64,000 bases of DNA from Paramoeba atlantica (Eukaryota > Discosea): contig CDRNVI010000069.1 of NCBI GenBank assembly GCA_977017575.1, positions 62,001-126,000 of the forward strand, given 5' to 3'. The position numbers and the translations under genes were made by a program. Every line of letters begins with the position of its first letter. Position 1 is the stretch's first letter. Below are positions 49,420 to 58,732 of this stretch, piece by piece. The notes under the pieces are model-generated. The model worked only from the letters and a program-made list of their open reading frames with translations. It was not told the origin of the DNA and did no database searches.

Positions 49420-49788
49420 TACATATTTTCCGTTAAATCCATATTTTCCGTTACATTACAGTAAAAGTCATAATTCTATGAATCACTAAAAATGAGAATT
49501 GGGCTGTCAACGTGCAACTAGGAAAAATGAGAATGCGGCCCTAAATGATCATGTCCACGTGGAACTCCAGTTGAACACCGAAAGTGAGAATTGATAAAAA
49601 GAAGAGACAAAAAAAGAGAAGACGAAAAACTTCTATACTGCTTCTGTACTTCCTCTTTGTAACTGCTTGTCAAATGCCTTTCCGACCACGGAGCTCAACA
49701 TATTCAGCTGCGCCAAAAGTAGAAGAGTAGTTGACGAGTAGTGTGTCTAAAAAATGTTCGAAAAATACGACACGTGCCGATATACCAT

Positions 49789-50925
49789 TTATGTTAAGGT
49801 TAGCAGGCGTATTTCCCGCTTTGCGGTTTGACACCCTTTTTTGACCCAAGCATTGTGGAGTACCCATGGAACACAGACGATTCCGTACCGAGGAATTACA
49901 CCTGGGGCAAGGGGTTTGGGAAGGTATGATACTGGAACACGAGGGTAGTACACCCCGTTTTGGTCCCACGTGTTGAAGCCATGCTGTTGACTTAGTTGTA
50001 GCATCGTTTTCGACACGATACATTCCGTGCTCTCGTTGGCGTTGACGATTGATGCAGAAATTCTTTTCATGTCAGGTACCTTATCTAACGAAAATCCCTT
50101 TTCTTGAGTGACCGCGGCCGTATTGCACAGTACATCTTTGTTGATCGCATGAGTTACGCTACATTTAGGAGATATCGGTACCAACTGTGTAGACTGAGAA
50201 TCAGTCAAGTCCCTTGAAGAAACCTTTGTTTTTACTTGATCTCGTTGATGGGATAACAATCCACTCGTTAAAATTGTCTCCGGCCGTAAATACGAGATAG
50301 CATGCTCCAGCAAGGGCCCCTCCTCCGATTCTCTCTCCCTTACTTCCTCCTCAGAGAGAGCCGTAAATGGTTTCACGTCGGAGGCAGATCTCGTCACGGG
50401 CCGCGTGGACGAGTGCAGCGCAGGCGGCATCGGGTGCATCCCCAGCGTAGCCTCCAACGCCGAGAGCAAACTCACAGAAGGACGCCGCCCGGCGGTGATC
50501 CCAAACAGCTGATCTTGGGCCCAAGTACGCATCCGGTTTCGTAGTTGCTCGCGTTGCCCTGGGGTCAGTGTCGAGTGTTTTCTACTACTCCCCTTCTCCT
50601 CCACAGTCGCAAGCGCACGCTGGAGCTTCGCAAAGGAGCGGTACCCACGGCACATGGCAGCGCGCATGGTGAAGTAGCGCAGCTTTTGAACGTTTCGGTG
50701 GAACAATAGACTTTCGGTGTGGCGACAAAGATCATCGTGTAGCGCGTGCTGTTGATCTTTGGCGAGCCACTGCCACCTGTCTCGGGTTCCATATTTCTTC
50801 TCCAACAATTCCATGCCTCCGACCGGATGCGGGTATCCCACTCGTCGAATTTCCCAGCAGGGGTAGCGGTACGGGGTGTCCACCACCGCACGAAATGTTG
50901 CGCGTAGAATACGCCCGTTTAGCAT
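49789..50925 (-). CDS. hypothetical protein, probable mitochondrial presequence
   Basis: 378 residues, ATG 50923-50925. MLNGRILRATFRAVVDTPYR is Arg-rich without acidic residues for 15 positions, as in mitochondrial presequences. Then GVE-free basic helices (HDDLCRHTESLLFHRNVQKL, KLRYFTMRAAMCRGYRSF), a disordered Ser/Thr-rich middle (residues 150-290), and a compact end with YYPRVPVSYLPKPLAPGVIP followed by YGIVCVPWVLHNAWVKKG. This resembles a lineage-specific mitoribosomal or mitochondrial RNA-metabolism protein, but no family was recognised. The duplicated LRR segment starts exactly at its ATG, so its native 5' flank may have been displaced. Confidence 0.75.
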   Translation of the reverse strand: MLNGRILRATFRAVVDTPYRYPCWEIRRVGYPHPVGGMELLEKKYGTRDRWQWLAKDQQHALHDDLCRHTESLLFHRNVQKLRYFTMRAAMCRGYRSFAKLQRALATVEEKGSSRKHSTLTPGQREQLRNRMRTWAQDQLFGITAGRRPSVSLLSALEATLGMHPMPPALHSSTRPVTRSASDVKPFTALSEEEVRERESEEGPLLEHAISYLRPETILTSGLLSHQRDQVKTKVSSRDLTDSQSTQLVPISPKCSVTHAINKDVLCNTAAVTQEKGFSLDKVPDMKRISASIVNANESTECIVSKTMLQLSQQHGFNTWDQNGVYYPRVPVSYLPKPLAPGVIPRYGIVCVPWVLHNAWVKKGCQTAKREIRLLTLT

Positions 50926-52490
50926 TGTAAGTTCAGTATGATGAGAAATTCAAAACAAATTGGAAACAAATTTGAGAAATGGAAGAGTACATGTGTTTCT
51001 TTTCCATTATATACTCAATACATGATGTAGTGGAACTTAGCGTAAGCGAATTCGACAATGAGTAATAGATCCTGTGCATCTACAATGTAGATAAAAAGAA
51101 ACAGAAGTATAAATACAGGGGCTACTAAAGGCGAGGTGGGTCTCCAATTTGTAAAAATGAAAACAAGCAACTGTGCATATTTTTAAGCCCAAAACTAGCA
51201 ATTGTATGTAAAACAGGTCGCAAACATGAAACAATAAAAAATTGTCCAATTTTGAAAATACAGTTCCCCCTATTCAGTATATAGCAGGGCCCGCGGAAAC
51301 TTTTTAAAAGCTAAAAAAAGTTTTTCAGATCATCGAAAGCGCTTTAAAAACGCTTTTCGAGCTCTTTTTAGCTTTCGAGAGCACCTTTACCCTGCGGACA
51401 CACCTACAGGCGAAAACTTCGTCAGGAGGGGGGTCTAAAATTCGTAAAAATTGTCCAATTTCGGAAATACAGCTCCTCCTATTCAGTGTTTACACTGTTT
51501 AGTAGACTGTAGCACAAGTTTTAGACCTCCCAAGTCCTACTTCAAAACCCTTCTCTACGTATTTCTGTGTAAATCATGGTTTGACGGTCAGGCCGTTAAA
51601 CAGAAGTTTGTTTCGTGTCCGCATATCACGTAATCGGAGCCAATTGTGTTTGGTGTTTGTTGGGAGGCTACCGAGGCCACTATCTTTACGTAAAAGAAAA
51701 CTTTTTTAACACTTTTTACATTCCAGAGTTTTCCAACACAACGTTGGGTGGAGGAGGAAACGGAATTATACTTGTAAATTGATTACGTGACAAATTGATC
51801 GAATCGATGCTAGAAGAAATCCCTTGGACGTCGGCAATCCCTTCAAATTGGTTATCATGCAACCATAATGTTGATAGCTGAGGTGGAAGAGAGTCAAATT
51901 GCAAAGTTCCGGAAAACCAGTTTTCTCGGAAAGAGAAAAAATGAGCACTGGACGGAAGCGTGGTGAGGTCTAACGTACCCGAAAGATGATTGGCTGCCAA
52001 TATCAGCGTTCTTAAGGCTTGCGGCAAGGTACTTGTCAGCACGTTTCCCACTAACTTGTTAAAAGAAAAGGACAGAGATACGAGGCAAGGTGGAAGCTGA
52101 TCAATTCCATGAGCAGTACAAATCTTATTATGAGAAAGCATTATCTTGGATAGAGTACGAGGGACATATTGCAAATTAATAGAGCCAGAAAGGTTTTCTT
52201 TTTCCCATGAAAGGTGTCGAACTGTTTCATTGACACATTTGATGCCTTTCCAAGAACAGGCATCTGTTTCAACAGTCCATGAGGCGTCGCATCCTGACAA
52301 GTTGGCAATCATTCGCGCAAGGTGAAAAGCGGGCGGAAGTACTGCACCGCGTACCCTTCCTGCTCGGGTAGAGAGCGCTGGACTTTCATCCCTCTGAAAG
52401 GATAGCTGCATGCGCAAAAGAACAATTGATTTCGTAGAACTAGGTTTTATTGAAAGAATTGTGTTCTACTAAAACGGTGTCAACACGATG
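50923..52490 (-). repeat. segmental duplication, copy B
   Basis: Nearly identical to 41393-42975. It starts at the CAT that is the start codon (minus strand) of the gene at 49789-50925 and ends GGTGTCAACACGATG. It carries LRR gene 8. A 15-bp indel near 52430 and scattered single-base differences are the only changes seen. Confidence 0.92.
51716..52411 (-). CDS. LRR protein 8 (duplicate of LRR 6)
   Basis: 231 residues from ATG 52409-52411. Same structure as LRR 6: cap ACSWKGIKCVNE, repeats with LPPCLVSLSFSFNKLVG and LPQALRTLILAANHLSG, proline-rich tail. All differences seen leave the frame open. Confidence 0.88.
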   Translation of the reverse strand: MQLSFQRDESPALSTRAGRVRGAVLPPAFHLARMIANLSGCDASWTVETDACSWKGIKCVNETVRHLSWEKENLSGSINLQYVPRTLSKIMLSHNKICTAHGIDQLPPCLVSLSFSFNKLVGNVLTSTLPQALRTLILAANHLSGTLDLTTLPSSAHFFSFRENWFSGTLQFDSLPPQLSTLWLHDNQFEGIADVQGISSSIDSINLSRNQFTSIIPFPPPPNVVLENSGM

Positions 52491-52620
52491 ATCCAAAAAT
52501 CATCTTTCATCATAGAACAAACGAAAACATCTCACAGGGGGTGCTACTTGTACAAGAACAAGAGAAGACGCGATACAATGAAACGCATGATTTCCTCGCT
52601 CCCTTCCCTCGTCGGATGTT

Positions 52621-53511
52621 TCACGCTTCTCCTGCCTCGGACAGCGACAACCCCCCCGGGGGGTGCTGCACGCCCCATTCCACGTACTCGCGATGCCGGG
52701 TGCCTCGGAACCCATCCAAGGCGTTGTCCGAGACATCCACCTGGGCGGTACGCGGGAGTGAGGTGAAATCCACGACCCCCACAAAGGCATTGCGCTGCAA
52801 GTGAAGCACCGAGAGGGTCGCGGGGAGTGCCGTGAGGTCCAGTGGCCCCCGCAGCGCGTTGTCCTGTAAGCGAAGGGAGAGGAACTGCGGGGGGAGACGG
52901 GTGAGGGAGATCTCACCGGAGAGGGCGTTGTCATAGGCCCATAAGATCGCGAGCCGAGGGGGGAGATGGGTAAGATGGATTTTTCCGGTAAATTTGTTCT
53001 CCCCAAGGTGGAGTACTTTTAAGGAGAGGGGAAGAGATGTGAGGGAAAGTTTCCCGGAAAGGGTATTGCGAGTGACGGAAAATTCATGTAGAGTTGGGGG
53101 AAGAGAGTTCCACTCAATCTCTCCATCAAAATTACAGTAGGACGCGTAGAAAGTAAGCAGTCTTTGAGGAAGTTCAGGAGTATGAATTCGGCCCGAAAAA
53201 TGTCGTGGACTCGCGGGCTGTCCACCAATTCGAAGCGTACGTACGGTCATTGGAAGGGCATCCCAGTTGAGCTCACCGAGGGGATCGGAATATGGTGTCC
53301 AGTTAATTCCCAAAACATTGGCCTCATCATCGCAGACAACTCCGCCCCACTCACACACGGGCGTGCTATCATTCCAACTCCAATGAGGGGAGGATAGAAG
53401 CCGAACAAAACGTTGCATCTCAATTTGAGGACCTACGTGCGTACGGTGAATCTTTCCCAGACGATGCCGTTTGACTGGGTTTGGCTCATCAAGGGCAAAA
53501 AAGACGAGCAT
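52621..53511 (-). CDS. LRR protein 9, GC-rich
   Basis: 296 residues from ATG 53509-53511 (MLVFFALDEPNPVKRHRLGK). Twelve hydrophobic codons precede it but open only from TTG; if used they would lengthen a signal peptide. Cap RLGKIHRTHVGPQIEMQRF, then HWSWNDSTPVCEWGGVVCDD. Seven or more repeats: LPPTLHEFSVTRNTLSG, LPLSLKVLHLGENKFTG, LPPRLAILWAYDNALSG and LPATLSVLHLQRNAFVG. Much higher GC in its 3' half than its AT-rich relatives. The tail ends HPPGGLSLSEAGEA. Confidence 0.86.
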   Translation of the reverse strand: MLVFFALDEPNPVKRHRLGKIHRTHVGPQIEMQRFVRLLSSPHWSWNDSTPVCEWGGVVCDDEANVLGINWTPYSDPLGELNWDALPMTVRTLRIGGQPASPRHFSGRIHTPELPQRLLTFYASYCNFDGEIEWNSLPPTLHEFSVTRNTLSGKLSLTSLPLSLKVLHLGENKFTGKIHLTHLPPRLAILWAYDNALSGEISLTRLPPQFLSLRLQDNALRGPLDLTALPATLSVLHLQRNAFVGVVDFTSLPRTAQVDVSDNALDGFRGTRHREYVEWGVQHPPGGLSLSEAGEA

Positions 53512-53559
53512 GTGGAAGGAAATCAATAAAATAAAAAGCAAAACCAAAAATGTAGATCA

Positions 53560-54017
53560 CAATGTTTAATACACACACCTTTTACTTCCTTTCCATGAGT
53601 GTTAATTTACCTGTACGCTCTCCTACTTACGGTTACAAGTTACAATTTTCGGATTATAAGCTATACTCCGAACTTACTTGTTTGCAAATTATAAATAAAC
53701 TATGGGAGTGAGAGGGATAGGTATCTTTTAAAAAGATTTAGCAAAGTTTAAAATTAGGGGTACGTATCCACTACGTTGATTTGTCAACAAAGTGGTTGCC
53801 ACTTGGGCAGTCGCTCAGCATCATTGCTCTCATCATCAAGTGAATCTAAAGTCCGGCTCCCGTAGTGTTTTCGTAAGCCCCAGATTACGTACAAAGTAGT
53901 ACGATGTGCGTTCCCTGAACGCCTTGAAATTATTCAATCCAAAAGCGGTATAGACCAAAAAAAGATAGATGTGCACATAAACAACCGCGTTCTGCATTGT
54001 ATTACGAAAGATGACTA
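53560..54017. other. intergenic, nothing recognised
   Basis: AT-rich spacer between LRR 9 and LRR 10. No frame with motifs, no repeat termini seen. Confidence 0.45.
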
Positions 54018-54686
54018 CTAAGAAACAATTGCTACTCCACGAATAAGCTGAGGAATTTCTTTTTGTCTCGTCCACACTTTGTTTCCGAACAAATCGATAA
54101 CAGAGATATCGGGGGAAAGAACAGGAAAACTTACTTCTCCGGAAAATTGATTACGTGCAAGATGAAGGGTTCGAAGTGACTCAGGTAGAGAAACGAACGA
54201 AAGTCCACCGCTTAGATTATTGCAGGAGATGCTAAGAACTCGCAAGCGCTGGGGCAGTTGCGCCAGGTCAAGACCACCTTCAAAGCGGTTACAGCCTGCG
54301 TAAAATTCCTCGAGATTACCGGGCAAATCGTTTGTACATATTGGCCCTGAAAAGCGGAAAGTCTCAAAATTGTATTTTCGGATGTCCAACAAAAGGAGGG
54401 TTGGTGGTAGATGCTTCCATTCCAACTCACCACCCGATGTGCTTCCCCTCCATACAATTTTGTTCACTGTTTGTTTATCACTTTCACAATAGACTCCTGC
54501 CCAATGAATGACTTCGTTGTCAGATCGCCAGCTTTCATGTGGATTTTTTACTTTCTGTGTAAATCTTGACAATTCGTATTCAACAGGAAACGCGCTACTG
54601 CGAACTTTACCCAGGCGAACACTAGGATCTGAATCGCAACAATTGATAGAGGCTAGGGTTAGACGTGAGAAATGCTTATCGTGCAT
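54018..54686 (-). CDS. LRR protein 10, cap cysteine missing
   Basis: 222 residues, ATG 54684-54686. Cap RLGKVRSSAFPVEYELSRF, then PHESWRSDNEVIHWAGVYCE. The first cap Cys of the family CxWxGVxC motif is replaced (IHWAGVYC), so the usual disulphide cannot form. Repeats include LPGNLEEFYAGCNRFEGG, LPQRLRVLSISCNNLSGG and LPESLRTLHLARNQFSGE. The C-terminus is short (RQKEIPQLIRGVAIVS). Confidence 0.85.
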   Translation of the reverse strand: MHDKHFSRLTLASINCCDSDPSVRLGKVRSSAFPVEYELSRFTQKVKNPHESWRSDNEVIHWAGVYCESDKQTVNKIVWRGSTSGGELEWKHLPPTLLLLDIRKYNFETFRFSGPICTNDLPGNLEEFYAGCNRFEGGLDLAQLPQRLRVLSISCNNLSGGLSFVSLPESLRTLHLARNQFSGEVSFPVLSPDISVIDLFGNKVWTRQKEIPQLIRGVAIVS

Positions 54687-55138
54687 AGTATGGTGATAAA
54701 TCTTCTTAGTAAAACAAAACTATCTACTTGCCAATCTTCTTTCCTATGCACAACTTGAACAAACCAGATTTTCGGCTTTGCATGCCCCCAGTGTGCTAAT
54801 TTACAGTTTTTAAATCTGATACGATTGCACAATTGTGCTAAACCGGAGATCACTTTGCTAAATAGTGCTACTTCATGTCATTAGTTAAATTAGACACTGT
54901 ACTCCATGTCATGCGTAATTGCTCGTTTCGCATTTCGACAACGATAATAAAGTTATCACGAAATCTACAGGCCGTCTCTGTACATCAAACTAATCTTTAT
55001 ACATCTCCTCTACAATCGTTTTATACACTCTACACGATTTCTGGAGTTGGGCTTTCGTCTACCGAAAAAACCACAATCCTAAAAATCCCTTCTCACCGGG
55101 GTAAAAACTAAAACCAACCCCTTCGGTCTATCCTCCCC
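54687..55138. other. intergenic, nothing recognised
   Basis: AT-rich between LRR 10 and the membrane protein gene; no motif-bearing frame. Confidence 0.4.
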
Positions 55139-56368
55139 TCACCCCCCTCCCGCCCCCGCTTCCCCCGACTCGGAGCACCGCAGCCTCGCCTCTGTCCGTA
55201 TCGGACGAAAGCTTTGCCGGGTCTCCTCCACCGCCGGGGACCCTTTCTGTCCGGCAAATACAAACGCCTGGCGCTGGTAGAGCGTCCCCGTGACCCCAAC
55301 ACTCGCCAGTGCGGTCTCCAGAAAGGAGCCCAGGCGGATGAGGTTGAACCCGTACCCCGGGACCGCGCTCCCACTCACCGCGAGGGCCACGGCGGTGCCC
55401 CGGGGGAGGGCCTGGAGGGTGGACCCCAGGGCGTGGCCGTACCACCAGTGCCACAGCAGGTTTCGCCCCGTGGGGTAGAACCCGCTGTGGAGCACAGCCC
55501 ACCCCCTGCCCGCCTGTGCGGGGACAGCAGCGCAGCAGCCGGGCGTGCGGACCGCTGGGGTCGGCTGCGGCGTGCGCTCCTCTGTGATCAGAGGGGTACC
55601 CGCGGGGGGGTCTTGCCCCGGGCTGTGCGTGGGGGGAACGTCGTGGGGAAGGGGCTGTAGGGCCACCAGGAGGATTCCGGGGCCTGCCGCACAGTCCCGT
55701 TCCAGTATGTGGGTGGTGGGGTACGGGGGGGAGGGGTCGTCTTGGGTTGCGGGTAGGTTGTCCTGGGTTGTGGGAACCTCGGGGGCGTGCTCGATAAAAC
55801 CGGTGGAGGGGGTGATTTGAATACGACCGTAGCAACCCGCAGCTCCGGCGCATGAGACAAGGGAAACGGTGAGTTCTGGCGGAGGGAGGGAAACGTCGCT
55901 TGGACGTGGATCACGGAGAATGGACAGGAGATTGGGGCAACACTGTTGAAAAAAGCTTGGAAAGCATTGGTACATTTTTGTGAGATAGCAGCCCTCCCTT
56001 TTATTGCATGTGTTCCAACAAACAAGGTCAATTTGTCTCCAATAAGAGATTGCGGCGCGAACAAAGGCGAAAAACCCAAAGCATAGGCAATTGGACGCAA
56101 TACCTAGGATACCCAGCACCATGAGAGCACGGACAGCGTTCCCCAAGGAAAATCGTAGAAGACAGAAGCACAAGGTAAGGCTCATCAGCAGAGTGCATAG
56201 TATGAGACGATCAATCCAGCGTGTAGTCAAGGCACGCATGTCCATTGCCCAAGTATTCTGTTCGGACCTATGAAATGCATCACGAATGTAGGCTTCAAGA
56301 CTTTCCACGGCGCCGGAAAGTGTTTCAAATTCTAGAGCTCCTGGAAGGGTGATACCATACCGACTCAT
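55139..56368 (-). CDS. membrane protein with two helices and Pro/Thr-rich GC-rich C-terminal part
   Basis: 409 residues, ATG 56366-56368. Two hydrophobic segments at about 54-73 (LILCTLLMSLTLCFCLLRF) and 82-106 (MVLGILGIASNCLCFGFFAF) predict a hairpin in a membrane. A Cys-rich loop follows (CWNTCNKREGCY, then CFPSFFQQCCPN). Residues 185-280 are Pro/Thr-rich. The last third looks globular again (GRNLLWHWWYGHALGSTL, VPGYGFNLIRLGSFLETAL). The C-terminal two thirds are GC-rich, with long open frames in the other frames that are composition artefacts. Function unknown. Confidence 0.72.
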   Translation of the reverse strand: MSRYGITLPGALEFETLSGAVESLEAYIRDAFHRSEQNTWAMDMRALTTRWIDRLILCTLLMSLTLCFCLLRFSLGNAVRALMVLGILGIASNCLCFGFFAFVRAAISYWRQIDLVCWNTCNKREGCYLTKMYQCFPSFFQQCCPNLLSILRDPRPSDVSLPPPELTVSLVSCAGAAGCYGRIQITPSTGFIEHAPEVPTTQDNLPATQDDPSPPYPTTHILERDCAAGPGILLVALQPLPHDVPPTHSPGQDPPAGTPLITEERTPQPTPAVRTPGCCAAVPAQAGRGWAVLHSGFYPTGRNLLWHWWYGHALGSTLQALPRGTAVALAVSGSAVPGYGFNLIRLGSFLETALASVGVTGTLYQRQAFVFAGQKGSPAVEETRQSFRPIRTEARLRCSESGEAGAGGG

Positions 56369-56960
56369 GACTAGGGTGTAGAAAATACGGGAGTTTGTAC
56401 TCCTATTTTAGATGGGAAATCCAAATCTTTGAAATGTAAGACACCTCTCATACATGTAGGGGTCACAAAAAACGTGGGGGAGCCTAAATTTAGAACCTGG
56501 GAGTTTTTGACCTTTGTAAAAAAGGTCTTGAGAGTGTCATGCGAGCTTTTTGACTGATTCTTTTCGCGTAATGCGTGATTCTGAAGAGAACTGCGAAAAA
56601 CTCGTCAAAATGCGTTGTTTTTAGTTTCAGAATAGTTGGAAATGGATATTTTTTGAGAAATACAATGTTAAGTGATACGATGTTACTTGATGACCTTTCG
56701 ACTAAAAATACTCTTTTCATCAGTAAGCCGCCTGTAGATTTTCGGTGTCAGAGGGAGGAAATCTCATGTCCTTAAAGTTCAAGCTTAGTCCACGAGTGCA
56801 CAGTTTGAAAACACGAGTGCAAAAGAAGTGAAAAGAAAACGACTTTTCAGAGTCGAAAACATGGCTTTCCTGATATTTTATCCGCTTTGAGGCATTTCTG
56901 CTAAGATTCTCTACAGTTTTACATAGGAAAAGGAATACTCAGTAGTAGAAGGGACCCATG
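56369..56960. other. intergenic; last host gene lies to the left
   Basis: AT-rich; short frames only. It marks the boundary between the gene array and the repeat-only right end of the window. Confidence 0.45.
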
Positions 56961-57243
56961 CGTGGCGTTGTTAGTGGGAAGCAATTTGCGAAGCCATAGG
57001 GGGTGGTATGGCGAGGACCCGCGTGCGCGGGCCTGAGCCACACGCGGCATTGTTAGTAGGATGCAAGTTGCGAAGCCCGAGGGGGTGGTATGGCGAGGAC
57101 CCGCGTGCGCGGGCCTGAGCCACACGCGGCATTGTTAGTAGGATGCAATTTGCGAAGCCCGAGGGGGTGGTATGGCGAGGGCCTGCGCGAGCGGGTCTGT
57201 GCCATACGCGGCGTTGTTAGTGGGAAACAATCTGCGAAGCCCG
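56961..57243. repeat. 82-bp tandem repeat, about 3.4 copies
   Basis: GGCGTTGTTAGT/GGCATTGTTAGT recurs at 56961, 57043, 57125 and 57207, an exact 82-bp period. Each unit has GCGAAGCCCGAGGGGGTGGT and a GACCCGCGTGCGCGGGC hairpin. GC-rich in an AT-rich setting. Non-coding. Confidence 0.9.
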
Positions 57244-57538
57244 AAGTACGCGCACTAAAACATCTGCTTTTTGCCTGATGAAAGCAAATTTCTGGAAAAC
57301 AAAAGTGTGGGCGGAGGGAAAGGCGGAAAACAAAAGCGTGTGCGGAGGGAAAAGTAACCTGAGCGTGAAGAAAAATCTGAAAAAAAGCGTCAAAAAGCGG
57401 AAGAATATTAGGAAAAATGTTTTTTGAAGCTGTGTGAGCATCTCGCCTCCCTCAAAAGATGAAAAGCCAAGGAGCCGAAACCTGTGTATAGTATTATGGA
57501 AGAAATTCCGTAGGTACTCGGAATTAGTATGTAAGATA

Positions 57539-57667
57539 CAGGGGCGAAATTAATTTGTGTCAACAAAAGTTGTGTTGATTTCTGGGATTAACATGACTTT
57601 TGTTGACACAACTTTTGCTGCCTCGACGTTTGTTGACATAACTTGTTGTTGACATAACCCCCCCCTG
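57539..57667. mobile_element. 129-bp TA-flanked MITE with repeated TTGTTGACA motif
   Basis: Tips CAGGGGCG and CCCCCCCCTG between TA dinucleotides. TGTCAACAAAAGT and its inverse ACTTTTGTTGACA occur four to five times within 120 bp. CAGGGG tips link it to the mariner elements M1 and M2. Confidence 0.75.
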
Positions 57668-57833
57668 TAATGTCGTCATCATAAAAGTACGAATTTGCCC
57701 GAATTAGCGCTTCGTTTGCCGCATGTGCTTCGATTGATGAAATGTATTGAGCAGGGTTCGTCGGTGGCTTTGCTCCTAAACATAATGTATTGTGATTTTT
57801 TCTAAGAAGTACTGCTCCACAGCCTAAATTTAA

Positions 57834-57894
57834 TTACGCCCAAACTTAATTAAGCTCAAAATCGGCCTTTGGGATTAATTAAGTTTGGGCGTAA
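57834..57894. repeat. 61-bp hairpin element
   Basis: TTACGCCCAAACTTAATTAA, a short loop, then TTAATTAAGTTTGGGCGTAA. Perfect 20-bp arms, close to TA. Probably a tiny MITE. Confidence 0.65.
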
Positions 57895-58732
57895 CTAATT
57901 TTAGACCGGTAACATTACTTCTTAACCTTATTAAAAAAAATTAACTATACACCCCTTAAAGGATAGCAGTCCCTCCCTTAATTTTCGTACAGGTGGAGTT
58001 GAGAGCTCATCTTTTTTTAAGAATGTGCAGAACAAAAAAGTAGAGCGTTGCCCGCTATTTTTAGCTCAGTTTAGTTCACATAAAACCAAACGCCGGGCTG
58101 AGATCAAAAAAAATATTACATGGATTTTTGACAATTTTTTCGTGAAAGAAAATCTAAAGTGCATCGAAACCGTCAATTTAGTAGCCTGTGTGATCCCCTA
58201 TATTCTCTATTACCAGACGCATACGCTTTAAATAATTCTTACACATGTTTTCTACAGAATCTATATTTTCGTAATTTTTCACTTATTTTCACACACTTTT
58301 TTTGTCAATTTTAAAATTTTTTGCCACTTTGCTGATGGAAAGTAACTTATTGCTCTCCACAAATTTTTTTACACGAATATCATAAGCAATAGGTCCATAG
58401 TGAAGGTTCCGAGGCCGAGAGAAATGTATTGTCATGAGTTAAAAAGATGAATATCCGGCATGAACTTATTTTTTAGGAAAAAGTATGGTGTTTCGTCGAC
58501 ATGACGATTTTTGACCAGTATTTTTAATCTCATTTTTTTCTCTTGAGCTTTTTTTACGCTGATTCCTTCGGCAAACATACGACAAATTTCGAGATCTATC
58601 GAATGCCGAAGGAATTAGGTCAAAAGCTCGAACGACGAAAAAATGAAGGGGGGGGATTGTTATCCTTTAAGAGGTGTATCTCCGAGCAGAGCGAGTACCG
58701 CGAGTACGGTACGCGCGTACGAGTCCCCACTC
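57895..58732. other. no gene seen
   Basis: AT-rich, without recognisable repeats or frames beyond chance. Confidence 0.4.

Noticed and set aside
55128-55853. Several long frames overlapping the membrane-protein gene
   Set aside because: GC-rich composition artefacts; only the 55139-56368 frame has an ATG, membrane helices and globular segments.
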